Virus record (IMG/VR): IMGVR_UViG_3300046170_000172
Location: 1 to 38,268 of that record
Source: a virus
Length of the DNA stretch: 38,268 bases
Direction: 5' to 3' (one strand)
In this document: positions 29,502-38,247 of the stretch, piece by piece
Layout of the letters: every line of letters begins with the position of its first letter
Numbering within the stretch: position 1 is the first letter of the stretch
Position numbers and translations under genes: made by a program
Notes under the pieces: model-generated
Databases searched by the model: none
Told to the model about the DNA's origin: nothing
The model's input: the letters and a program-made list of their open reading frames with translations, nothing else

Positions 29502-32500
29502 ATGGCACAAATAGTAAATAGAAATGGGCAAGAGTTTCCATTTCCAGACGATTATACTCAAGAGCAGATAGATGCTTACTTTGATAATTTAGAAAACAAT
29601 AATCAAAATACAGAGGAACCTAAAGAAGAAGAAGAGGGCAGAGGTATTTTAACTGATGTACCAGTTCAAGCTGTAGGTGGTGTTACTGATGCTAGTAAAT
29701 CTGCATTAAGATTAGTTGAAGGTGTAGGCCAAGATTTAAAAAGAAAATTCAATGTTGGTGGTTTTACCTTTGGTGATAATGCTAGTAATGGTTTTGCAGA
29801 ATATCATACTTATGACGATGTAATTAAAAACAATATTAAATTACCTGTATCTGGAGACCCAACAGTAGTTGGTGATAGTGCATTTGAAAATATTATTCCA
29901 GATATTGATGAAGCAGACACAACAACAGGTTCGGTTACTAGAAGTATTTCACAATTTTTATCTGGTTGGTATTTAACTAAACCAGCTAAAGGGCTTCAGT
30001 TTGTTTCTGGTGGAAGTAAAGTTGCAAACTTTGCTAAAGCTACAACAAGAGGAGCAGTTGCAGATTTTGTAGCATTTGATGAAGAGACAGGAAGATTTAT
30101 GGATATGTTAAATACACAGTTTCCATCATTACAAAATCCATTATTTGAATACTTATCTTCAGAAGGTAAAGACGAAGGTTTTTACGAAGCTAGATTTAAA
30201 AACGCATTAGAAGGCGCTTTACTTGGTGGAGTTATGGAAGGTGTTATTAGGTCACCAGGATTAATTAAAGACCAGTTATCTGGTTTTGCTAGATGGATTA
30301 AATTAAAAAGACAATCATTAGATGGAAAAACTAAGGATGTTTCTAAATTAGCAAAAGTTGAAAAAGAATTAATAAGACAAGCAGAAGAAAATTTTACTGC
30401 TACTGGTAAAAAGAGTACACAAAAATTAGTTGAAAGTATTATTAAAGATAGTGGTTCTGATAAAATAAGTGGAGTTGTTAAAGATATTCAAGAAACAGCT
30501 ACAGACGATATATTAAGCAAAAGAATTGTAGATAATTTTTCTTCTTATCAAGAAAGAGTTAGAAAAGGTGGCAAAGCCAATTGGAGAGACATTGATGAAG
30601 CATTAGATTTAGGATTATCACCTAGAGCATACGCTGACACAAACTTTGGAATTATAGCTTTAAACGCTATGAGAAAAATAATTAACACAGAGAAAAAGTT
30701 TGATGTGATGTCTACTGAAATAATTAAAAGACAAGCAACGAAATCTGGATATGACATTATCCAGACAACAAAAATGTTAGGACAGCTTGGAAATAAAATG
30801 GAAAGTGGTCTTAAGTTTATGTATGCTTCTCAAGCTATCCAACAAAACCTTGCAGATGCTTTATATAAAATGTCTGTAGGTTTATCCAAAGGTACTAAAG
30901 AATATACGCAAAAAGAGGCTATGATTACTACTGCCTTGTTAATGAGATTAATGAGGTTTGATGACAAAGTTGCATCTAATCTTGGTAGAGGTTTAAATTT
31001 AAGAGGTATTTTAAAAGACCAAAATGTTGATTTAGCTAATGACCAAATACTTAATTTAGTAAGAAACATGGATAGTTGGCCTGGAGATATTAAGGCTTTT
31101 TATCAAGGTGTTGCTCAAGTTAGAGACAAAAACATGCTTACAAGAATTATGGATTTCACTTTTAGAAATCAAGCTTGGAATAAAGCAAATGAAGTTTGGA
31201 TGTCTTTTGCATTATCAAATCCAAAAACTCAAATAATTAACATTGTATCAACAGCAAACAATTTATTTTTAAGACCAATACAAACTTGGACAGGAAGTAA
31301 ATTAACTTGGGGTTTAGATGATTACACTAAACAAGTAATGAAAGAACAAGGTGATGACATGGTTTCTACTATGGCAGGTTACAGAAGTTATTTATCAGAT
31401 GCACTAACATTTACTAAAAAAGCTTTTAATGATGAAGATAGTATACTATTTGCTGGTAGTACAAAGTTTGACACTAATACAAAAGCATTAGGAAATAGTA
31501 AGACAGCAAAAGCAATAAGAACACCTTTAAGAGGTCTTACTGCTATGGATGAATTTTTTAAACAAATTTCATATAGAGCAAGATTAAGCGCTATAGCTAC
31601 AAGAGAAGCAATAGAGAGTGGTGCTTCAAATACTAAAATAGTAATGACATTAAAAGATGGAACTAAAATTTCTGAATTTGATGCTTTAGTTGCTAAAAGA
31701 TTTAAAGCAGGTTTTGATGAAACAGGTGTAATAGCTGTAGATAAAGAAGCTTCAAGATTTGCAAAAGAAGTTACATTTACAAAAGAATTAGATGGAGTGC
31801 TTGGTTATATTCAAAGAATAACAAATGAAGTTCCATTTATAAAACAGATTTTACCTTTTGTAAAAACACCTGCTAACCTTGCAATACAAGCAATTGAAAT
31901 GACACCATTAGGATTAGTTGGTAAAAACTGGAAACATGCTACTGGTACATCAAGAGACGCTGTTAGGATAGCAGAAGTAAGAGGAAGAGTGGCAGTAGGA
32001 ACTACAATTCTTGGAACTATATCAATGTTAAATCTTACTGGTACTATTACTGGTGGTTATCATCCAGATAAAGAAATTAGAAGACAACAACAATCAGTTG
32101 GCTTTCAACCTTATTCAATAAAAATTCCTGGAACTAATATTTATATTGAATATGGAAGATTAGACCCAATAGGTATGTTAGTTGGTTTAGTTGCTGATTA
32201 TGGAAATATTTATAATGAGTTAAATGATAAAGACAGAGAGAAGATTGAAAATAATTTATTATCATTTATGGTTAATCAACAACAAGGTGCTGAAGAAGAT
32301 TTAGGATTAGACACAAAAATCTCTAATATGGCTATAGCAACTTATAAATCTGGATTTAAAAATATTGCATCTAAAACTTATCTTAAAGGTTTAGTTGATT
32401 TTGTAACTTCATTTGATGGAAATGCTGTAGATAAAAAAGGTCTTTGGTGGTTAGAAAATAAAGCAGGTTCTTATGTTCCTAATATTTTATCTAAAGTAAT

Positions 32501-33140
32501 GAATGACCCATTCTTAAGAGAAACAGATGGATTTATACAAGCATTTCAAAAAAGATTAGGTGGTGTTGGTTTACCTAAAACTTATAATTTACTTGGTGAA
32601 GCAATAGTTAATTCACAAAATGCTCCAGGAAGATTGTTTAACAGTATGTTTAATCCAGTGTCTATTAAAGGACAAAAGGATGACAAGGTTTTAAAATCAT
32701 TTATTGAAAATGATATTAACCTTCCAGCTTTAGAACCAAAAATTAAAGGTGTGGATTTATCTAAATTTCTAAACCCAAAAACAGGTAAAACTGCATTTGA
32801 AGAATATAATGAATTAATTGGTAACTCTGGATTAAGAAAAAGTTTAGAAAAATTAGTACAAAGTAAAAGATATAATGATGCACCTACTCGAGTTGTGCTA
32901 GATGAGAATAATAAATTTGGTGGTAAACAAGCTATTGTTTACGATAAGATTAAATTTTATAGAGATTTAGAATTTAATAAAATTCAATTTTCTAGCAAAT
33001 ATGTTTCTAAAATGAACCCAGATATTACATTGGGTCAAGCGTACATTAACAAAGGCATTATCACTACAATAGGTAAAGCCACTAATAAATACCCAAAAGT
33101 TAAAACAGGAATTTACGATTTTATAGACCAGAGCAAGTAA
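29502..33140 (+). CDS. Internal virion protein D (T7 gp16-like)
   Basis: This is the largest protein of the window, 1212 aa, in the gp16 position. The N-terminus (MAQIVNRNGQEFPFPDDYTQ, then an acidic linker) shows no soluble lytic transglycosylase motif such as begins T7 gp16 (1318 aa). Features include GALLGGVMEGVI and KTQIINIVSTANNLFLRPIQ and, further on, FIKQILPFVKTPANLAIQAI, typical of ejected core proteins with membrane-active helices. It is inferred to form the inner-membrane part of the ejection tunnel. Confidence 0.83.
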   Translation: MAQIVNRNGQEFPFPDDYTQEQIDAYFDNLENNNQNTEEPKEEEEGRGILTDVPVQAVGGVTDASKSALRLVEGVGQDLKRKFNVGGFTFGDNASNGFAEYHTYDDVIKNNIKLPVSGDPTVVGDSAFENIIPDIDEADTTTGSVTRSISQFLSGWYLTKPAKGLQFVSGGSKVANFAKATTRGAVADFVAFDEETGRFMDMLNTQFPSLQNPLFEYLSSEGKDEGFYEARFKNALEGALLGGVMEGVIRSPGLIKDQLSGFARWIKLKRQSLDGKTKDVSKLAKVEKELIRQAEENFTATGKKSTQKLVESIIKDSGSDKISGVVKDIQETATDDILSKRIVDNFSSYQERVRKGGKANWRDIDEALDLGLSPRAYADTNFGIIALNAMRKIINTEKKFDVMSTEIIKRQATKSGYDIIQTTKMLGQLGNKMESGLKFMYASQAIQQNLADALYKMSVGLSKGTKEYTQKEAMITTALLMRLMRFDDKVASNLGRGLNLRGILKDQNVDLANDQILNLVRNMDSWPGDIKAFYQGVAQVRDKNMLTRIMDFTFRNQAWNKANEVWMSFALSNPKTQIINIVSTANNLFLRPIQTWTGSKLTWGLDDYTKQVMKEQGDDMVSTMAGYRSYLSDALTFTKKAFNDEDSILFAGSTKFDTNTKALGNSKTAKAIRTPLRGLTAMDEFFKQISYRARLSAIATREAIESGASNTKIVMTLKDGTKISEFDALVAKRFKAGFDETGVIAVDKEASRFAKEVTFTKELDGVLGYIQRITNEVPFIKQILPFVKTPANLAIQAIEMTPLGLVGKNWKHATGTSRDAVRIAEVRGRVAVGTTILGTISMLNLTGTITGGYHPDKEIRRQQQSVGFQPYSIKIPGTNIYIEYGRLDPIGMLVGLVADYGNIYNELNDKDREKIENNLLSFMVNQQQGAEEDLGLDTKISNMAIATYKSGFKNIASKTYLKGLVDFVTSFDGNAVDKKGLWWLENKAGSYVPNILSKVMNDPFLRETDGFIQAFQKRLGGVGLPKTYNLLGEAIVNSQNAPGRLFNSMFNPVSIKGQKDDKVLKSFIENDINLPALEPKIKGVDLSKFLNPKTGKTAFEEYNELIGNSGLRKSLEKLVQSKRYNDAPTRVVLDENNKFGGKQAIVYDKIKFYRDLEFNKIQFSSKYVSKMNPDITLGQAYINKGIITTIGKATNKYPKVKTGIYDFIDQSK

Positions 33141-33150
33141 GGTCATAAGA

Positions 33151-33166
33151 GGACACTTTAGATATA
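33151..33166 (+). promoter_or_regulatory. T7-type phage promoter-like element, copy 5 (phi17 position)
   Basis: GGACACTTTAGATATA is identical to the copy at 19373. It sits in the 32-base gap before the tail fibre gene, where T7 has phi17. The expected start G33161 gives a 12-base leader with no Shine-Dalgarno before ATG 33173. Confidence 0.7.
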
Positions 33167-33172
33167 TAAACC

Positions 33173-34318
33173 ATGTCATTTTTAGCTCGTGTGTCGTACA
33201 CAGCAAATGGAAGTACCGACACATTTTCATTTTCGTTTCCTTATATTCTATCATCACATGTAAAAGTGTATGTTGGTGGAGTACAAGATACTGGCATTAC
33301 ATTTCCAACTACATCTACAGTTCAATTGTCATCAACGCCAGCTAATGGAGCTGTTGTTCTTATTCAAAGAACGACACCTTCAGATGCTAGGCTGACAGAC
33401 TTTCAAGATGGGTCGGTTTTAACTTCAGCAGATTTAGACCAGAGCGCAGACCAAAACTTTTATATTGCACAGGAGACAACAGATAATGTTGGTTCTAAAT
33501 TAGGTCTTGATGCTTCTGATAGATTTGATGCTTTAAGTAAAAGAATTATAAATGTTGCTAATCCAGTAGATAATAATGATGCTGTTAATAAAACTTATTT
33601 AGAAAACACTTGGTTATCTACAGCTAACAAAACAGCTTTAACTACACTAAATTCTAATATTTCAAACATTAATGCAGTAAACAGTAATGCTTCAAATATT
33701 AATTCAGCAGTATCCAACGCTACAAACATTAATACTGTTGCAACTAACATTGGTTCAGTAAACACAGTAGCCACAGATATAACTAAAGTAATTGCAGTAG
33801 CTAATGATTTAGCAGAAGCAGTTAGTGAAGTAGAAACTGTTGCAGATGATTTAAACGAAGCAACTTCAGAAATTGATACAGTTGCTACTAATATTGCAAA
33901 TGTAAATACAGTTGGATTAGCTATTGCAAATGTAAATACTGTAGCAGGATTAAGTTCTGCAATAGGAACAGTAAATTCTAATTCAGCAAATATTAATACA
34001 GTTGCAGGAAATAATACAAATATTAATACTGTAGCAACTGCAAATTCAAATATTACAACACTAGCAGGAATAAATGCTAATATTACTACAGTTGCAGGAA
34101 TTTCAGCGAATGTAACAACAGTAGCAGGATTATCTTCAGCTATTGGAACAGTAAATTCTAATTCTTCAAATATAAATACTGTAGCAGGTGCAATCACTAA
34201 TGTTAATAATGTTGGTGGTTCTATTGCAAATGTAAATACAGTTGCGACTAATCTTGCAGGAGTAAATAGCTTTTGGAGAAAGATACAGAGTTCAATCTGG
34301 TACACCTACTTCAAATAA
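33173..34318 (+). pseudogene. Tail fibre, N-terminal fragment (frameshifted)
   Basis: The first 150 residues match the T7 gp17 N-terminal domain that attaches to the tail: SYTANGSTDTFSFSFPYILS, VQDTGITFPTTSTVQLSSTP, TTPSDARLTDFQDGSVLTSA. They are followed by a long shaft of NINTVA/NVNTVA-type repeats (about residues 155-365). The frame then reads SFWRKIQSSIWYTYFK and stops. Dropping one T in the run 34271-34274 restores the expected ERYRVQSGTPTSNNDVGD in the next frame, so the true fibre is longer and this stop is due to an indel. Confidence 0.8.
33640..34265 (+). repeat. Degenerate tandem repeats in the fibre shaft
   Basis: AATGTAAATACAGTAGCA-like units recur many times, encoding NVNTVA, NINTVA and NITTVA motifs in a roughly 8-11 residue rhythm; AGGATTAAGTTCTGCAATAG and a near-identical copy lie about 185 bases apart (33947 and 34127). 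The repeats probably form a trimeric fibre shaft and offer sites for slippage or recombination. Confidence 0.7.
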
Positions 34319-34892
34319 TGATGTTGGAGATTTAGTATTTGATACAGCTTCCAATACCATGAAAGTGTTTTCGTCTGGTGGTTTTATCAATGCAGGTTCT
34401 TCAGTAAATGGAACAGCAAATAGATTTGAATATACTGCAACAGCAGGTCAGACAACATTTACTGGTTCAGACAGCAATTCAAATACAATGGCGTATGACG
34501 CAGGATTTATTGATTGTTATTTGAATGGAGTAAAATTAGCTAATGCAGATTTTACAGCAACAAATGGAACTTCAGTAGTTCTTGCAACTGGTGCTTCAGT
34601 AAACGATATTTTAATGGTCGTTGCTTTTGGTACTTTTAGTTTATCAAATTTTAGTATTACAAGTGCAAATGATGTACCTGCTTCTTTAGGTACAGCAGGT
34701 CAGGCTTTAGTAGTTAATCAAGCAGGAAATTCTTTAGAATTTTCTAATGCTTCTTCAGCAGAAGTTTATGGTTTCAATAAATATTACAATCCATCTACTT
34801 TAGTTAAAACAGTAACAGTTTCTTCAGTGGTGGTTCAAATAAATATTTATAGATGGTGTTCAACAAGATACTTTAGATTTATACGAAGGTAA
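34275..34892 (+). pseudogene. Tail fibre, middle fragment (frameshifted)
   Basis: In the frame starting GGA at 34275 the text continues the fibre: ERYRVQSGTPTSNNDVGD, LVFDTASNTMKVFSSGGF and EYTATAGQTTFTGSDSNS, then GTAGQALVVNQAGNSLEFSN. Up to about 34825 this is a good fibre sequence; after VSS the frame gives VVVQINIYRWCST, clearly out of frame, and stops at 34892. The first ATG in this frame (34359) has no ribosome site, so it is unlikely to be made as a separate protein. Confidence 0.7.
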
Positions 34893-35241
34893 TACTTATA
34901 TATTTAATCACCCTTCAGCACACCCATTTAGATTTTCTACAGATAGCAATAATTCAAATGCTTACACTACAGGTGTTACTGTAAATTCTTCAACACAAGT
35001 TACAATCGTTGTAGCTAGTGATACACCAACACTTTATTATTATTGTTCGTCTCACTCAGGAATGGGTGGACAAGCAAATACACCAACACCTGCAAATAAT
35101 GCAGTTCAATATATTACGACCAATCAAGGTCAAGATAACATCACCGAAAGTCAATATGCCAACTTTGATGATGTTTTATTTAGTGCTTCAGGCTTTGTCT
35201 TTAGCATTAATACAAATGGCAATTTAATATCAACAATATAA
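34846..35241 (+). pseudogene. Tail fibre, C-terminal fragment with cupredoxin-like domain (frameshifted)
   Basis: A third frame continues with FIDGVQQDTLDLYEGNTYIF, then HPSAHPFRFSTDSNNSN and TPTLYYYCSSHSGMGG, a plastocyanin-like domain common in marine phage fibres, ending VFSINTNGNLISTI. It lacks a start codon with a ribosome site. A short intermediate frame (34826-34849, SGGSNKYL) links it to the middle fragment, so two further one-base losses near 34825 and 34847 are needed to join all parts into a fibre of about 690 residues. Confidence 0.7.
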
Positions 35242-35251
35242 GGAAACAAAT

Positions 35252-36211
35252 ATGGCAACAATCAATCTGGGTGCTATCAAATTTAACTGGAAAGGTGCTT
35301 ACAATAGTTCGACATCTTACGCTGTTGATGACGTAGTTTCATCAGGTGGAAATAGTTATGTTTGTATTCAAGCACATTCAAATCAAGCAGTAGGCAACGC
35401 AACAGCTTACTGGAATATAATGAGTTCAGCAGGTACTAATGGTACTAATGGAACTGACTTAACATCAACATTAACAACACAAGGCGATATAGTTTATCGT
35501 GATGGTTCTGGTTTAGCAAGATTAGGATATGGAACAGCAGGTCAAGTTTTGAAAACTGGTGGCTCTGGTGCTAACCCAAGTTGGACAGACCAATCAGGTG
35601 GTGGATTACAATTTATTTCAAAACATAATTTAAGTGCTAATACTGGAGAATGGATTTTTGACCAAGTCTTTGCAAGTAATTCTTCTTTTAATATTTTTGA
35701 AATTTATTATTACAATTTTACTCACACAAATACTAGTAATGACGATTTATCTTTTGATTTTAGAAAAGGTGCATCTGGTTCAGAAAGTAGTTTTAGAGGT
35801 TCTCACGCACTTTTCTACCACAGAGACAGAAGACATGGAAACGAGGGTGCAACAGAATATATGCAAACTGATGCTTCTGGACATCAAGGTATGAGATTGC
35901 ATCATTCTGGTGTATTTGGTGGTGCAGACGAAAGAGGTACTTATGGAACAATAAGAGTTTTTAATCCTCATAAAAAAGATGGTAATGGAAACACACTTTC
36001 GGCAGGTAGAATATTTGCTCACCTTACAACAATGGGATTAGTAAATGGTAATAATCAAGGTAGTTATATGTACTCTGGTGAAACATGGGGTAGTTATGAT
36101 GATAATGGACTAGTAGCTACAGGATTTTCTTTAAAATCATCAAGTCATAATATTAGAGCGTCAGCTACTTGCCAACCAATGGTGTTAATATTTGGAGTAA
36201 AGGAGAGTTAA
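35252..36211 (+). CDS. Tail fibre-associated protein with carbohydrate-binding-like domain
   Basis: The 319-aa protein begins with a CBM5/12-like module (FNWKGAYNSSTSYAVDDVVS, NSYVCIQAHSN), then a short Gly-Thr-Asn linker (GTNGTNGTD), a fibre segment GDIVYRDGSGLARLGYGTAG and a beta-rich C-terminal domain with several His (FYHRDRRHGNEGATEYMQTD). AAGGA precedes ATG 35252. It is probably a second fibre or receptor-binding subunit. Confidence 0.75.
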   Translation: MATINLGAIKFNWKGAYNSSTSYAVDDVVSSGGNSYVCIQAHSNQAVGNATAYWNIMSSAGTNGTNGTDLTSTLTTQGDIVYRDGSGLARLGYGTAGQVLKTGGSGANPSWTDQSGGGLQFISKHNLSANTGEWIFDQVFASNSSFNIFEIYYYNFTHTNTSNDDLSFDFRKGASGSESSFRGSHALFYHRDRRHGNEGATEYMQTDASGHQGMRLHHSGVFGGADERGTYGTIRVFNPHKKDGNGNTLSAGRIFAHLTTMGLVNGNNQGSYMYSGETWGSYDDNGLVATGFSLKSSSHNIRASATCQPMVLIFGVKES

Positions 36212-36212
36212 T

Positions 36213-36452
36213 ATGAAAATAACATACGCAAAAGCAGATGGTACAAATGTTGAAGTGGAAGCTAGTGCAGAATATATTGCACAAAGAGAAGCTGAAATAG
36301 CAAGAGCCACTGAAAGAAAAACAGCAGAAGCTAATGAAGAAACAGCTAAAGCAACTGCTCAAGCAAATGGTAATACTAAACTTTTAGATTTAGGTTTAAC
36401 ACAAGCTGAAGCAACTGCATTAACTGGTTATACACCACCAGTAGCAGAGTAA
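36213..36452 (+). CDS. Small Ala/Glu-rich helical tail-region protein
   Basis: The 79-aa product starts MKITYAKADGTNVEVEASAE, has a helical charged middle (REAEIARATERKTAEANEET) and ends LLDLGLTQAEATALTGYTPP. AAAGGAG lies just before ATG 36213. Similar small proteins follow fibre genes in marine phages and may be fibre chaperones or assembly proteins; that role is not shown by sequence. Confidence 0.65.
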   Translation: MKITYAKADGTNVEVEASAEYIAQREAEIARATERKTAEANEETAKATAQANGNTKLLDLGLTQAEATALTGYTPPVAE

Positions 36453-36459
36453 TACTTAA

Positions 36460-36483
36460 AGGCTAGGTAGAAATATCTAGCCT
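36460..36483 (+). terminator. Intergenic hairpin before the last fibre gene
   Basis: AGGCTAG (36460-36466) pairs exactly with CTAGCCT (36477-36483) over 10 bases. The following ACAAAATTC has no T-run, so it is a weak terminator or processing site. Confidence 0.45.
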
Positions 36484-36520
36484 ACAAAATTCACAACAAC
36501 AAATTATAGGAAATAAATAA

Positions 36521-38005
36521 ATGACAAAAGCTAGAGACCTCTCTAAATTACTTTCTACATCTAATGGTAAGATAGCAGGAAGTAATCTTGATGTATCATT
36601 TGAAAACATAAGCGATACTGGTACTGAAGGTACTAAAGTTGCTTCAGGTACTACAGCACAACGAGGGTCTACTACAGGTCAAATTAGATTTAATACTACA
36701 CTTGGATTAGCAGAATATTATACTGGTACAGAATTTAAAGCTATTGATACACCACCAAGTATAACTTCACTTGATGTTACAAATATTGAAACTGATTTAG
36801 GTGGTACTCAAACTTTTGTAATTAGTGGCTCATTATTTAGTGGAAGTGCTACTGTAAAATTTAGAGATAATGGTGGAACATTAATTACACCAGATACAAC
36901 TACAGTAAATTCAGCTTCACAAATTACTGTTACTAAAACAAGGTCTAGTTTTTTAAATGCTAATGAACCTTATGATGTCATTGTAACTAATCCTTCTGGT
37001 TTAGAAGCTGTGCTTGATGACCAAATTAATGTAGATAACACGCCAACTTGGACAACAGCTAGTGGTAATGTTGCAAGTATTTTTGATACAGATACTGGTA
37101 CTCACGCAACTGTTTCTGCAACAGATGCAGATGGCGATACTATTGTATATTCAGAAACTACTTCAGTTTTATCTGGTGCAGGATTATCTTTAAATTCTTC
37201 TACAGGTGCAATTACAGGCGACCCAACAGATTTATCAAGTGGTTCAACAACATATAATTTTACTGCAAGAGCAACAGCAAATGGTAAAACAGCAGATAGA
37301 GCATTTAATATTATTGTTGCTAAACAAGATGGAACAACTGAAGCAGGTGCAGTTACAGACGCATCAACATTATTATCTTTAAATAAAGGAGATGGAAACT
37401 ATTGGTTTAAGAATGGAAGCGATAGTGCTTATCAAGCATATTACTTAGGTACAGTAGATGGTGGTGGTTGGACTTATCTTTGTTCAATGTCAAATGCTGT
37501 GAATGACCACGAATATTGGACTTCTTCAGGTACTCACATAAATACTGATACAAGAATTGGTCAAACAACTACAGTAGGTACATTAACAAGTTTAACTAAA
37601 AATTCTTCTAAAGCACCTGCATTTTGGAATTTAAATTTTAACAAGATTTTATTCTATGTAAATTTTGGTGGAACGATTGGTTGGGAAAGATACAATTTTA
37701 ATCACAACAATACCCTTCAACATTTTATGTTAAACAATACAAGTACACATACTGCACCTGCTTATTCAAATAGACAACAACCATTTACAGGAACAATTTA
37801 TATGAGAAATGCTTACAATAATGATGGTGGAATATTTGCTACTACTGGTATTGTTGGAGAAGCATCTGGTGGTCTTATTATGAATGTTGATGGTACTTAT
37901 AATAATAGTTGGGCAGGAGAAATTACTAGAAATGACAGTAATAGATTTTATGCAAATGATGGTACAACTACTGACCATACAGTTTGGGTATTTGGTAAAG
38001 CATAA
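36521..38005 (+). CDS. Receptor-binding-like protein with Ig-like and fibrinogen-like domains
   Basis: This 494-aa protein begins TKARDLSKLLSTSNGKIAGS, a phage tail N-terminal motif. It then has an IPT/Ig-like domain (about 80-170, SITSLDVTNIETDLGG, FVISGSLFSGSATVKF), a cadherin/He-PIG-like domain (about 172-268, TWTTASGNVASIFDTDTGTH, GLSLNSSTGAITGDP), and a C-terminal fibrinogen-related lectin-like domain (about 283-494, YWFKNGSDSAYQAYYLGTVD, GGGWTYLCSM). Such modules bind surface sugars, so this is the best candidate for host recognition. AGGA precedes ATG 36521. Confidence 0.8.
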   Translation: MTKARDLSKLLSTSNGKIAGSNLDVSFENISDTGTEGTKVASGTTAQRGSTTGQIRFNTTLGLAEYYTGTEFKAIDTPPSITSLDVTNIETDLGGTQTFVISGSLFSGSATVKFRDNGGTLITPDTTTVNSASQITVTKTRSSFLNANEPYDVIVTNPSGLEAVLDDQINVDNTPTWTTASGNVASIFDTDTGTHATVSATDADGDTIVYSETTSVLSGAGLSLNSSTGAITGDPTDLSSGSTTYNFTARATANGKTADRAFNIIVAKQDGTTEAGAVTDASTLLSLNKGDGNYWFKNGSDSAYQAYYLGTVDGGGWTYLCSMSNAVNDHEYWTSSGTHINTDTRIGQTTTVGTLTSLTKNSSKAPAFWNLNFNKILFYVNFGGTIGWERYNFNHNNTLQHFMLNNTSTHTAPAYSNRQQPFTGTIYMRNAYNNDGGIFATTGIVGEASGGLIMNVDGTYNNSWAGEITRNDSNRFYANDGTTTDHTVWVFGKA

Positions 38006-38247
38006 TGCCTAAAAAAAAGATAACACCAAGAGAATATAGCGAAGTCGCTACTGGTGTTAGACTTTCATCACATGAGAAACTTTGTGCTGAACGAATGAAG
38101 GTATTAAACGAAAGTATTAACGAATTAAAAAAAGAAGTTAAATTATTAAGAACAGATGTTTCAAAAGGTAAAGGCGCAATAAATGTGCTTGTATTTTTCG
38201 GAACTTTGTTAGCAGGTGTAATAGGTTTTTTCACCTGGGATGGCTAA
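38005..38247 (+). CDS. XhlA-like small membrane protein, lysis candidate
   Basis: The 80-aa product has a basic N-terminus, an amphipathic helix (SINELKKEVKLLRTDVSKG) and one C-terminal membrane helix (INVLVFFGTLLAGVIGFF). This is the layout of XhlA-type holin partners. It starts in TAATG with the fibre gene and overlaps the 43-aa basic gene by 8 bases. With the two-helix protein at 22317 the genome has two separate holin-like genes; which one sets lysis timing is unclear. Confidence 0.65.
   Translation: MPKKKITPREYSEVATGVRLSSHEKLCAERMKVLNESINELKKEVKLLRTDVSKGKGAINVLVFFGTLLAGVIGFFTWDG

Noticed and set aside
33595-34305. A 236-codon open frame on the minus strand across the tail fibre
   Set aside because: It is the antisense image of the repetitive shaft (NINTVA repeats), consists of repeated hydrophobic VATVFTFA-type text, and has no ribosome site.
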